From an uncultured Verrucomicrobiota bacterium (GTDB lineage: Bacteria; Verrucomicrobiota; Verrucomicrobiia; Limisphaerales; UBA9464): a stretch of 5,753 nt of DNA. A program made the position numbers and the translations under genes. The stretch covers positions 1-5,753 of the forward strand of contig CAIYFP010000442.1 of assembly GCA_903925515.1 (NCBI GenBank), written 5' to 3'. Below, one piece after another: positions 1 to 5,454 of the stretch. The notes beneath the pieces are model-generated. The model made no database searches. It was given only the letters and a program-made list of their open reading frames with translations, and was not told where the DNA came from. Each line of letters begins with the position of its first letter. Position 1 is the first letter of the stretch.

Positions 1-591
1 ATGGGCCGTCACCGTCGCGGGCAGGCCATGCGTCAGCTCCGGGTCCACAAGGGCCACGCGCGGGACCATGCCCCCATGCCGGAGGCTCACCTTCAGCCGG
101 TGCCCCGGCGACGTCAGCACCGCGTTTCGAGTCGCCTCCGATCCCGCCCCCGCCGTCGTGGGCACGGCCACCAACGGGAGCGGCGCGTGCACGAGGGGAC
201 GCCCCCTCCCGACGACCTCCAGGTGCTCGAACGGGTCGCCCGGGTTGCGCGCGAAGGCGGCGATGGCCTTCGCCGCGTCGATGACCGCGCCACCGCCCAC
301 CGCCACCACGACGTCCGCGCCCGCGTCCCGGGCCGCCGCCGCGCCGCGCACGGCGGCGTCGATCGTGGGCTCGCCCGCAACCGTCCATGGACCCGCGCAC
401 GCCATCACCGAGGCCATGGCGCCCCGCAACGCATCCCATCGCGCGGGCGATGCACCCGTGACCAGCAAGGCGCGCGAGCCCTGCGACGCGACCACGGCGG
501 GCAACTCCGACACGACGCCATCCCCAAACCGGATCCGGCCGGGCGAATGCCAGTCGAACACGGGCGGGAAATCGGGCCCGGGAGGATTCAT
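1..591 (-). CDS. Iron-containing alcohol dehydrogenase, N-terminal part (runs off left edge)
   Basis: This is the first 197 residues of a group III (Fe-type) alcohol dehydrogenase, a cytoplasmic NAD(P)-dependent enzyme interconverting alcohols and carbonyls. Family hallmarks seen are WHSPGRIRFGDG near residues 14-25, the glycine-rich nucleotide-binding stretch VAVGGGAVIDAAKAIA at 97-112, and VPTTAGAGSEAT at 143-154. LVDPELTHGLPATVTA at 181-196 follows, just before the usual metal-binding Asp and His residues, which lie beyond the window. Full family members have about 380 residues, so roughly half is present. The ATG at 591-589 overlaps the TGA of the upstream LsrG-like gene (ATGA), implying translational coupling. 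The family also includes maleylacetate reductases and lactaldehyde/1,3-propanediol dehydrogenases, and the visible half does not fix the substrate. The frame has no internal stop. Family assignment is firm; substrate is unknown. Confidence 0.93.
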   Translation of the reverse strand, partial: MNPPGPDFPPVFDWHSPGRIRFGDGVVSELPAVVASQGSRALLVTGASPARWDALRGAMASVMACAGPWTVAGEPTIDAAVRGAAAARDAGADVVVAVGGGAVIDAAKAIAAFARNPGDPFEHLEVVGRGRPLVHAPLPLVAVPTTAGAGSEATRNAVLTSPGHRLKVSLRHGGMVPRVALVDPELTHGLPATVTAH

Positions 592-884
592 GCGGGCCCA
601 TGCACGGCCGTGTACCATGTGCCCACGCGGGGCTCGGCCATCATCGGCGCCACGGCGTCCCGCCACCTTGCGTAATGCGCCGTGGCCTTGTGCGCGGCCG
701 GCGCGTCGGCATCCCGGTACGCCTCCACAAGCACGAACCGCGTGGGGTCCTCGGCGGACTGGACGACGTCGAACCTTGCAACCCCGGGTTCCATCAAGGA
801 GGCCCGGGCGTTCTCAAGCGTGGCGTCGATGAAGGCTTGCTCGTGCCCGGGCAACACGCGGACGGCGACATGGACGATCTTCAT
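588..884 (-). CDS. LsrG-like ABM-fold protein (putative quinol monooxygenase / isomerase family)
   Basis: This is a complete 98-residue protein of the antibiotic-biosynthesis-monooxygenase (dimeric alpha/beta barrel) family. From memory it resembles E. coli LsrG, the phospho-AI-2 isomerase: RFDVVQSAEDPTRFVLVEAY (37-56) matches the LsrG core RFDVLQ...SRF...EAY, and AHKATAHY (64-71) matches its FHKTTPHY. Length equals that of LsrG. The start at 884 gives MKIVHVAVRV, the normal beta-1 strand of the fold. An in-frame ATG at 935 would add 17 residues translated partly from tandem repeat DNA and is unlikely to be used. The DNA before the start is C-rich and has no Shine-Dalgarno sequence. The stop overlaps the alcohol dehydrogenase start by 4 bp. 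No other lsr gene is visible, so an AI-2 role is not supported. A small cofactor-free monooxygenase or isomerase acting with the dehydrogenase is the safer reading. Confidence 0.9.
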   Translation of the reverse strand: MKIVHVAVRVLPGHEQAFIDATLENARASLMEPGVARFDVVQSAEDPTRFVLVEAYRDADAPAAHKATAHYARWRDAVAPMMAEPRVGTWYTAVHGPA

Positions 885-906
885 GGGGAGCGGGGGGCGG
901 GAAGGA

Positions 907-927
907 GAGTGAGGAGTGAGGAGTGAG
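907..927. repeat. Heptamer tandem array GAGTGAG x3
   Basis: Three perfect, contiguous copies of the 7-bp unit GAGTGAG fill 907-913, 914-920 and 921-927. On the minus strand, the sense strand for the flanking genes, this reads CTCACTC and lies 23-43 bases before the LsrG-like start codon. Three bases separate it from a second heptamer array. Confidence 0.9.
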
Positions 928-930
928 GTT

Positions 931-965
931 GCCATTCGCCATTCGCCATTCGCCATTCGCCATCC
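931..965. repeat. Heptamer tandem array GCCATTC x4 plus one degenerate copy
   Basis: Four perfect copies of GCCATTC occupy 931-958 and a fifth, GCCATCC, occupies 959-965, ending one base from the dehydrogenase stop codon. On the sense (minus) strand the unit is GAATGGC. Since 7 is not a multiple of 3, the array places ATG triplets in all three frames between the two genes. Copy-number change would shift the frame of any read-through but not the coding sequence of either gene as called. Confidence 0.92.
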
Positions 966-966
966 C

Positions 967-3855
967 TCATTGGGCGCCCCACTTGGTGTTGCGGAGGAAG
1001 GCGAGGAGGTCGGCCAGTTCCTGACGGGAGATCTGGGTCTCAAGGCCGGCAGGCATGAGCGAGACCGTGCCGGGGCGAACCTCGGCGACGTCGGCGCGCG
1101 GGATGCGTTGCTCGGCCCCGGGGCCGGGAACGACCACGAGCTCCTTGTCGGACTCGGAGCGAAGGATGCCCGCAACCTCCGTGTCATCCTTGAGGCGGAC
1201 GACGACGGGCTCGTAGGAGCGGACGAAGCTGGCGTTGGGATACACGATGGACTCGAGGAGGTCGCGCTCGGTCCGGGCCTTGCTGATGGAGGTGAGGTCG
1301 GGGCCGACCTCGCCGCCGCGGTACCCGATCTTGTGGCAGTTGTAGCAGGCCGCCTTGCTCCCAAGGAACACGGCCTGGCCGCGCCGCACGTCACCCGCGA
1401 GGGGCTTCAGCTCCGCCATGAGCAAGTCCATGCGGGCCGCCTGCTGGGCGGCATCGGCGTCGATCTCCCGCACGAACGCCTCGGCCTGCTCCTTGAGCGC
1501 GGCGGGATGCTTCCTGAACAGGTTCCGGACCAGCTCGGGCCGAAGGGACGCCTTGGACTTGGCGGCGCGGAGCGAGGCCAGCACGGCCTGACCCAGCGCG
1601 TCGTCGCCCGGGTTCTCGAACGCGGGCATCAAGGCCAGCAGGGCCAGGGGATCGGCCGTCCTCAGGCTGGCGGCCACGACCCTGCGGGCCTCGGGCGAAA
1701 GCCTTGCACGGGCCAGCGCCCCAGCGGCCTCGCGGACGGGGCCGGTCCCGACCAGGAAAGCAAGCTCGGCGGCGGCGGGCTCCCAGCCCTGCGGCAGGGC
1801 AGCAAGGGCGGCGACGCGAAGGTCCTCGGGACGCGCGGCGGACGCGGCGACGCGGCGGAGGGCCTCGGGGATGGAGGGGTTGGAGGCGACGGCCGGGGTG
1901 GCCTTGATGGCGGCCATGACAAGCTCGGCATCCGCCTCGCGCAGGCATTCGGCAAGGGCGGGCGCCCAGTTGGCGGGCGGGTCCTTCGGCGCGGCCTCGG
2001 CCATGGCGGCGAGGGCGGAACGGCGCGCGACAAGGCCCTGCCTTGCCTGCTGGGCGACCTCGGCCAGCAATTGCCGCCCGCCCGGGGACGGTGCAATGAA
2101 CCGAAGCTGCCCCGCAGCCGGGCCGCGCGTCGCGGGGTCGTCGAGCTGGGACCGGAACCACCCCACCAGCTGGTCGCTCCACGAGGGGTGGCGCCCGATG
2201 ATCCACCGCGCGGCCTCCCAGAGGCGGGTGTTGGGCTCGGCAAGGCCCGGGAGCACGTCGCCGGGCGAGAGAAGGTCGCCGGGCAACTGGTCGAGGACGA
2301 TGAGCGCGGCACGGCGCCGGGCGGCATCCCGCGAGGACAAGGCGGCCCGAAGGGGCCCGGCCTCCCCGATCTCGAACAGCGCGAAGAGGCAGGCGTGCTC
2401 AAGGTGCGGTTCCTTGGCGAGAACGGCGGCGTCGAGGAGAAGGTCGATGGATTCCTTGTCGCCGAGCCGCCCCAGTCCCTCCGCCGCGACACGCACGAGG
2501 ACGTCCCCGGGCGCCTTCTTGAGCGTGAACTTGCGCAGCACGTCGCGCAGGTCGGAGCGGCGCCTGGCGTCGCGCTCGTTGGCGGCCTGCCGGAGCTTCC
2601 ATGCCGGACCCGAGACGGCAGGCGGGCCCGCGATGCGCCGACGGTCCGATGCCGACGCCGAATGCCTGAAGTTGGCCCTTCGCACGCGATAGATGCCGCC
2701 AAGGACGTCCGGCTTGGCGAGCTGCGCGGTCGGGCAACAGAGCTTGTACCACCCGCCAGTATCCACGATCAGCACCGTGCCGTCGGCGTCCTCAAGGACG
2801 TCCGTCGGGTGGAAGTCCACGTCGTCGGCGGCCACAAGGTCGGAGTCGGTGGACGCGTAGGTGGAGCCGTCGGGCCGGAGGGCGTGCCGGGAGACCTTGT
2901 GGAGGTTGAAGGAGGTCGCGAGGAGGTTGTCCTTGAGGCCGGCCCCAAGGGCGTCGGACTGGTAGCGGCACAGGCCGGAGGGCGCGGCGGCGCCGAGCTG
3001 GACAAACGGATGCAACAGCTCCGGCGAGGTGCGCGCCACGTTCCGGTCGTCGAGCACGTCGTTCCTCTTCCCGAACACGCCGCCATAAACGGCATGGGCA
3101 ATCCCATCCCGCCAGCCCGGGCGGGAGAAATCGATGAAGGTGGACGTGAACACCGGCTCGCCGTCCGCCGTGAACGCGACCTCGACCGGGTTGTCCATCC
3201 CGCCCGTCATGACCACGTCGAGGTCGGACCCGTCGGGCCTCGCCCGAAAAATATGGGCCGCGCGGTCACGGATGGGGGTGCGGCCGGGGCGCGGGTGGTT
3301 CTGCTCCGCGAAGGCGCCCTTGGTCCAGTAGATGCGGCCGTCGGGCCCAAGGTAGGGCCCGTGGATGTCGTTCGCGCAGCCAGTGAGGGTTCCGCCCTTG
3401 AACCACTCGTCGCGGATGTCCGCCACGCCGTCGCCGTCGGTGTCGCGAAAGCGCCAGATGGACGGGGGCGCAGCAACATAGACCCAGCCGTCATGCCATA
3501 GGCAGCCTTGCGGAAACATCACCTTGTCCGCGAACACCGTCGCCTTGTCGTAGCGGCCATCGCGGTTGGAATCGACAAGCCGGAGGATCCGGTGGTCGGG
3601 GGCCTTGAGCTGCTCGGAGGGCGGAAGGTTGGAGCCGGAGGAGTCGGTTACGAAGAGGTTGCCATGGTCGTCGAGGCTGGCGCTCACGGGCCTCGGTGCG
3701 AGGTCCGGGCCCGCCGCGCGCTCCAGCACAAGGCCGTCGGCCACCGTGAACGTCCTGCCTTCCACCGACTGCGACCCGGCACGGGCGCCGCCGGGTTGGA
3801 AGCAAGGCAGGGCAAGGACGACGGCAAGCGACAGGCCACGGCGAGGAACGCGCAT
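967..3855 (-). CDS. Exported PVC-type 'membrane-bound dehydrogenase' with HEAT-like middle and C-terminal cytochrome c domain
   Basis: The 962-residue product has the architecture described by TIGR02604 (N-terminal dehydrogenase) and TIGR02603 (haem-binding C-terminus), typical of Planctomycetota and Verrucomicrobiota. Residues 1-26 form a signal peptide: RVPRR, then the hydrophobic LSLAVVLAL, with probable cleavage after ARA. Residues 35-395 are a beta-propeller-like sugar dehydrogenase fold with two Asp-rich, calcium-type loops (DSNRDGRYD at 95-103, DTDGDGVAD at 138-146) and the family stretch GGWYKLCCPTAQLAKPDVLG at 367-386. Residues about 440-805 are Ala/Leu-rich helical repeats of HEAT type. 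Residues 820-962 are a class I cytochrome c domain with CYNCH (haem-binding C837 and C840, proximal H841) and the likely distal Met in SLMP (M934). The frame is open to 4302, but the start at 3855 is chosen because the signal peptide begins there. Only a weak AAGG precedes it. It probably oxidises a carbohydrate-like substrate in the periplasm and passes electrons through its haem; the substrate is unknown. Confidence 0.94.
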   Translation of the reverse strand: MRVPRRGLSLAVVLALPCFQPGGARAGSQSVEGRTFTVADGLVLERAAGPDLAPRPVSASLDDHGNLFVTDSSGSNLPPSEQLKAPDHRILRLVDSNRDGRYDKATVFADKVMFPQGCLWHDGWVYVAAPPSIWRFRDTDGDGVADIRDEWFKGGTLTGCANDIHGPYLGPDGRIYWTKGAFAEQNHPRPGRTPIRDRAAHIFRARPDGSDLDVVMTGGMDNPVEVAFTADGEPVFTSTFIDFSRPGWRDGIAHAVYGGVFGKRNDVLDDRNVARTSPELLHPFVQLGAAAPSGLCRYQSDALGAGLKDNLLATSFNLHKVSRHALRPDGSTYASTDSDLVAADDVDFHPTDVLEDADGTVLIVDTGGWYKLCCPTAQLAKPDVLGGIYRVRRANFRHSASASDRRRIAGPPAVSGPAWKLRQAANERDARRRSDLRDVLRKFTLKKAPGDVLVRVAAEGLGRLGDKESIDLLLDAAVLAKEPHLEHACLFALFEIGEAGPLRAALSSRDAARRRAALIVLDQLPGDLLSPGDVLPGLAEPNTRLWEAARWIIGRHPSWSDQLVGWFRSQLDDPATRGPAAGQLRFIAPSPGGRQLLAEVAQQARQGLVARRSALAAMAEAAPKDPPANWAPALAECLREADAELVMAAIKATPAVASNPSIPEALRRVAASAARPEDLRVAALAALPQGWEPAAAELAFLVGTGPVREAAGALARARLSPEARRVVAASLRTADPLALLALMPAFENPGDDALGQAVLASLRAAKSKASLRPELVRNLFRKHPAALKEQAEAFVREIDADAAQQAARMDLLMAELKPLAGDVRRGQAVFLGSKAACYNCHKIGYRGGEVGPDLTSISKARTERDLLESIVYPNASFVRSYEPVVVRLKDDTEVAGILRSESDKELVVVPGPGAEQRIPRADVAEVRPGTVSLMPAGLETQISRQELADLLAFLRNTKWGAQ

Positions 3856-4044
3856 GGGCGAACCTTGCCAGAGGTAGGCCGCCGAATGCGAGGAACGGTT
3901 GGCGCAGGGGATCGCCAAGTCGCCAAGCCCGATCGCCTGTTTCCTGAAGCCCGCATGCCCCGACATGCGCCAATATGCTTGTGGCCGGCGGGGGGGGTGG
4001 GACGAGGAGTCCGGGACCATGGCTTTGCCAAAAGTCCCGTGACC
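3856..4044. other. Spacer upstream of the dehydrogenase gene
   Basis: This stretch should hold the promoter of the minus-strand dehydrogenase, but I see no convincing -35/-10 pair. The only AT-rich spot is CAATATGC near 3970 (minus strand GCATATTG). Other structure is an 8-bp tandem direct repeat TCGCCAAG at 3912-3919 and 3920-3927, a run of eight G at 3990-3997, and a possible hairpin with arms GGGAC (4013-4017) and GTCCC (4034-4038) that also contains an inner GGC/GCC pair. The hairpin lies just before the transposase remnant and could be part of the old element's end. Confidence 0.45.
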
Positions 4045-4362
4045 ATGGCCGGGATGGACAACGCCATGGGCTCCGAAACGCGACGGGAAGTGCTGGCGAA
4101 GCTGCCCCCACGCTACCAAGGGGCGGGGCGACTGCATTGCAAGAAGCTGATCGACCGGGCGGTTGAATTGCTGGGGTACCACCGCAAGCCGACGATTCGT
4201 GCGCTGGCGGCGGCGGAGGAGGCCGCAGGGGTGCCGAGGACCAACACCGGACACCCGGCGCTCGACCCAGGAGGGTTCATGGTGCCTTGGACGAGGCCGC
4301 AACGAGGCTGTTCGCTAAACCAAAAAACGGCAGTTGAAGGTGGCTTCACGGCAAGGAAATGA
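4045..4362 (+). pseudogene. N-terminal remnant of a DDE-type transposase (family often labelled ISNCY or integrase-like)
   Basis: The frame from ATG 4045 (other in-frame ATGs at 4054 and 4066) encodes ETRREVLAKLPPRYQGAG, then KKLIDRAVELLGYHRKPTIR. This is the N-terminal helical DNA-binding region of transposases found in Planctomycetota, Verrucomicrobiota and others, whose signature is ETRxEYL...RYRxA...CGYHRKxAIRLL. A later piece, NTGHPALDPGGFMVP (about residues 71-85), resembles the next conserved block, GRPPLYDPELLLPP. Recognisable homology stops near 4290 and the frame ends at 4362, giving at most 105 residues of a protein that usually has over 400, with no DDE catalytic residues. Another frame from about 4284 stays open to a TGA at 4335-4337 (ALDEAATRLFAKPKNGS), consistent with a frameshift or a deletion joint. 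The fragment is non-functional as a transposase. Family recognition is from memory of the motif. Confidence 0.72.
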
Positions 4363-4407
4363 CCGTCCCATCAAGGCAAAGAGGCCCTGCGGTATCCTTC
4401 CGCGACC

Positions 4408-4422
4408 TCACCCGGCGGGTGA
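4408..4422. repeat. Perfect short palindrome, half copy of the 4446 hairpin element
   Basis: TCACCCGGCGGGTGA has 7-bp arms around a single central G. The 13-mer CCTCACCCGGCGG at 4406-4418 recurs exactly at 4460-4472 within the full hairpin element, so this looks like a partial or rearranged copy. Confidence 0.75.
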
Positions 4423-4445
4423 CGTTGGGATGGGCCGGTCCGGTT

Positions 4446-4472
4446 TGTAGGCCGGGTGCCCTCACCCGGCGG
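4446..4472 (+). repeat. REP-like hairpin element, copy A
   Basis: The 27-nt element begins TGTAGGCC. It folds into a perfect 8-bp stem, GCCGGGTG (4451-4458) with CACCCGGC (4463-4470), closing a CCCT tetraloop. A second copy lies inverted at 4627-4653. The short size, GC-rich stem, conserved tail and inverted pairing resemble REP/REPIN elements. The family has not been checked genome-wide. Confidence 0.8.
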
Positions 4473-4542
4473 AAACGTGGCAGAGCTGTCTCGGCCCTGG
4501 CTGGATCACGGCCCACCTTCCATGAAGGCCAAGGGAAAGTGG

Positions 4543-4561
4543 AAGCGGCTTCCAGCCGCTT
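4543..4561. repeat. Perfect hairpin midway between the two REP-like copies
   Basis: Arms AAGCGGCT (4543-4550) and AGCCGCTT (4554-4561) form an 8-bp perfect stem with loop TCC. Its centre (4552) is close to the midpoint of the pair at 4446-4472 and 4627-4653 (about 4549.5). There is no T-run, so it does not look like an intrinsic terminator. Confidence 0.7.
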
Positions 4562-4582
4562 GCCAGCATGCACCCGCCGCAC

Positions 4583-4622
4583 GATGCCGCTGCGCCCCAA
4601 AGACTCACGGAGAAGCGGCATC
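4583..4622. repeat. Inverted repeat with 9-bp arms
   Basis: GATGCCGCT (4583-4591) and AGCGGCATC (4614-4622) are exact reverse complements separated by 22 bases. The right arm ends four bases before the second REP-like element. Function unknown; probably part of the same composite repeat. Confidence 0.65.
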
Positions 4623-4626
4623 CTGG

Positions 4627-4653
4627 GCGCCGCGTGAGGGCACGCGGCCTACA
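4627..4653 (-). repeat. REP-like hairpin element, copy B (inverted)
   Basis: Read on the minus strand, this 27-nt segment again starts TGTAGGCC and has the CCCT loop. The stem is GCCGCGTG/CACGCGGC. It differs from copy A at three positions. Two of these are the paired stem bases 4455 and 4466 in copy A (G-C), which appear as C-G here, so pairing is kept. The third is the last base, outside the stem. Confidence 0.8.
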
Positions 4654-4722
4654 GCATGGGCCAAGCCTTGGGCTCCACCTGAGGATTGGACGGATCCTCA
4701 CACCCACTGCCGCTTTGAGGTT

Positions 4723-4909
4723 CAACCCGAACGCTTCCGCCTTCCCGTGCCGTCCGAAGTTATGGGTGGTCCCCAAGGCGTCGTGCACGCTCAACCCTGG
4801 GAGCGCGGCCGTCCCCGGCCGCCACCCAGGCCGCGTTTCTCCCGGTCAGCCCGAGCAACCATCCCAACTGAAAGGTCACCCCTCTTGACGGTCCTGTTTT
4901 CGAGGCAAC
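4723..4909 (+). repeat. Long direct repeat, copy 1 (about 187 bp)
   Basis: This segment aligns without gaps to 4931-5117 at an offset of 208. The first 51 bases are identical, and by hand count there are about 19 mismatches in 187, near 90% identity. It contains an internal perfect hairpin, GCGGCCG (4805-4811) with CGGCCGC (4816-4822) and loop TCCC, which is unchanged in the other copy. No homology to the neighbouring genes is apparent. Confidence 0.92.
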
Positions 4910-4913
4910 CTCA

Positions 4914-4948
4914 CCGAACGCTTCCGCATCCAACCCGAACGCTTCCGC
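4914..4948 (+). repeat. 14-bp direct repeats at the junction of the two long copies
   Basis: CCGAACGCTTCCGC occurs at 4914-4927 and 4935-4948, 21 bp apart, and also at 4727-4740 inside copy 1. The 4935 copy lies at the start of long copy 2, so the joint between the long repeats carries an extra copy of the repeat's own beginning. This pattern would fit duplication or slippage through short homology. Confidence 0.85.
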
Positions 4949-5117
4949 CTTCCCGTGCCGTCCGAAGTTATGGGTGGTCCCGAAGACGTCCTGTGCGCTC
5001 AACCCTGGGAGCGCGGCCGTCCCCGGCCGCCACCCGGGCAGCGTTTCTCCCGGTCAGCCCCAGCAACCATCCCAACCAAAAGATCACCCCTCTTTGCGGC
5101 CTCGTCCTCGAGGCAAG
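4931..5117 (+). repeat. Long direct repeat, copy 2 (about 187 bp)
   Basis: This is the second copy of the 4723-4909 unit. The hairpin GCGGCCG/CGGCCGC with loop TCCC recurs at 5013-5030. Divergence is concentrated in the 3' part, where the sequence around 5090-5117 differs most. The copy ends 85 bp before the antitoxin start and just upstream of its putative promoter. Confidence 0.92.
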
Positions 5118-5129
5118 CCCAGTCGCTGT

Positions 5130-5158
5130 TTGAAACGGTTCCGGCCGGGCCGCATGAT
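5130..5158 (+). promoter_or_regulatory. Possible sigma70-type promoter of the toxin-antitoxin pair
   Basis: TTGAAA (5130-5135) matches the -35 consensus at five of six positions. CATGAT (5153-5158), 17 bp downstream, matches the -10 consensus at four of six. The -10 falls inside the small palindrome GCAT-G-ATGC (5152-5160), which could be an operator for antitoxin autoregulation. Position suits the gene at 5203, but such matches arise by chance and there is no experimental support. Confidence 0.3.
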
Positions 5159-5202
5159 GCATACGAGGCGAGGGTAGCCCGCCTTTTGAAGCCACATTGC
5201 AA

Positions 5203-5454
5203 ATGAAAACCATCCAGCTTGTCGTGCCCGAGGTGCTCCTGTTGGCCCCGGCGCAATCCATGGCCGGAGTGGAGCGGCGCAGCCAGTTCCTCCTGGCCCT
5301 GAAGTATTTTGAGCTCGGTGAACTGAGTTCGGGTCAAGCTGCCGAAATGTGCGGACTGAGCCGGCCAGGCTTCCTATTGGAAGCCGGACGCCACGGGGTA
5401 TCGGTGGCGGAATTGGATCCGGAGGAGCTGGAAACGGAGTTCGCTCATGCTTGA
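5203..5454 (+). CDS. UPF0175 family protein, probable antitoxin
   Basis: The 83-residue product matches the UPF0175 pattern. It has a short N-terminal strand (MKTIQLVVPE), the core FLLALKYFELGELSSGQAAE at 29-48, then MCGLSRPGFLLEAGRHGVSV at 49-68 with the helix-turn-helix-like AAEMCGLSRPGFL, and an acidic tail DPEELETEF at 72-80. Family members commonly sit directly before DUF3368 PIN-like toxins and are thought to neutralise them and bind their own promoter; that arrangement is seen here. ATG 5203 is preferred. A TTG two codons earlier (5197) is in frame but adds only Leu/Met-Gln. The ribosome-binding site is weak (GAAG about 11 bases upstream). The stop lies inside the next gene (8-bp overlap), typical of a co-translated toxin-antitoxin pair. 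Confidence 0.88.
   Translation: MKTIQLVVPEVLLLAPAQSMAGVERRSQFLLALKYFELGELSSGQAAEMCGLSRPGFLLEAGRHGVSVAELDPEELETEFAHA

Larger units (their letters stand above)
4363..5202. other. Gene-free, repeat-rich intergenic region
   Basis: This 840-bp stretch contains no frame with recognisable protein character. The open frames that cross it are interrupted or duplicated together with the DNA repeats, as expected for GC-rich non-coding sequence. It holds at least seven short perfect inverted repeats between 4408 and 4700, two copies of a direct repeat between 4723 and 5117, and the presumed promoter of the toxin-antitoxin pair after 5118. Smaller palindromes not listed separately are CCTTC-CAT-GAAGG (4516-4528), CCAAG-C-CTTGG (4661-4671) and GAGGAT with ATCCTC (4681-4699). 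Confidence 0.75.

Noticed and set aside
1..832. Plus-strand open frames of 224 and 254 codons over the left end
   Set aside because: They are antisense to the alcohol dehydrogenase and LsrG-like genes and have Arg/Pro/Ala-rich compositions. The minus-strand frame, open from 591 to the window edge, carries clear family motifs.
885..1394. Extension of the LsrG-like frame upstream to 1394
   Set aside because: It is an out-of-frame reading of the dehydrogenase C-terminus followed by translation of the heptamer arrays. Family alignment begins at 884.
916..3501. An 861-codon open frame on the plus strand
   Set aside because: It is exactly antisense to the haem dehydrogenase, has a low-complexity Gly/Arg/Val-rich translation with no family motifs, and is explained by GC-rich third codon positions on the other strand.
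3508..4044. Upstream part of the plus-strand frame that ends at 4362
   Set aside because: This part is antisense to the dehydrogenase N-terminus and its leader. Only the segment from about 4045 resembles a known protein family.
3856..4302. N-terminal extension of the dehydrogenase frame to an ATG at 4302
   Set aside because: The extra 149 codons run antisense through the transposase remnant and precede a proper signal peptide beginning at 3855.
4723..5117. Possible CRISPR-like array
   Set aside because: There are only two copies of a long, imperfect unit. Repeat and spacer sizes do not fit and no cas gene is nearby.
4359..5206. Plus-strand open frames across the intergenic repeats
   Set aside because: Compositions are Arg/Pro/Ser-rich, the repeated DNA is read in different frames in the two copies, and no motif is recognisable.
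4462..5337. Several minus-strand open frames sharing the peptide GTTHNFGRHGKAEAFG
   Set aside because: The shared peptide simply reflects the two long DNA repeats. The frames diverge outside them, lack family motifs and show no start signals.
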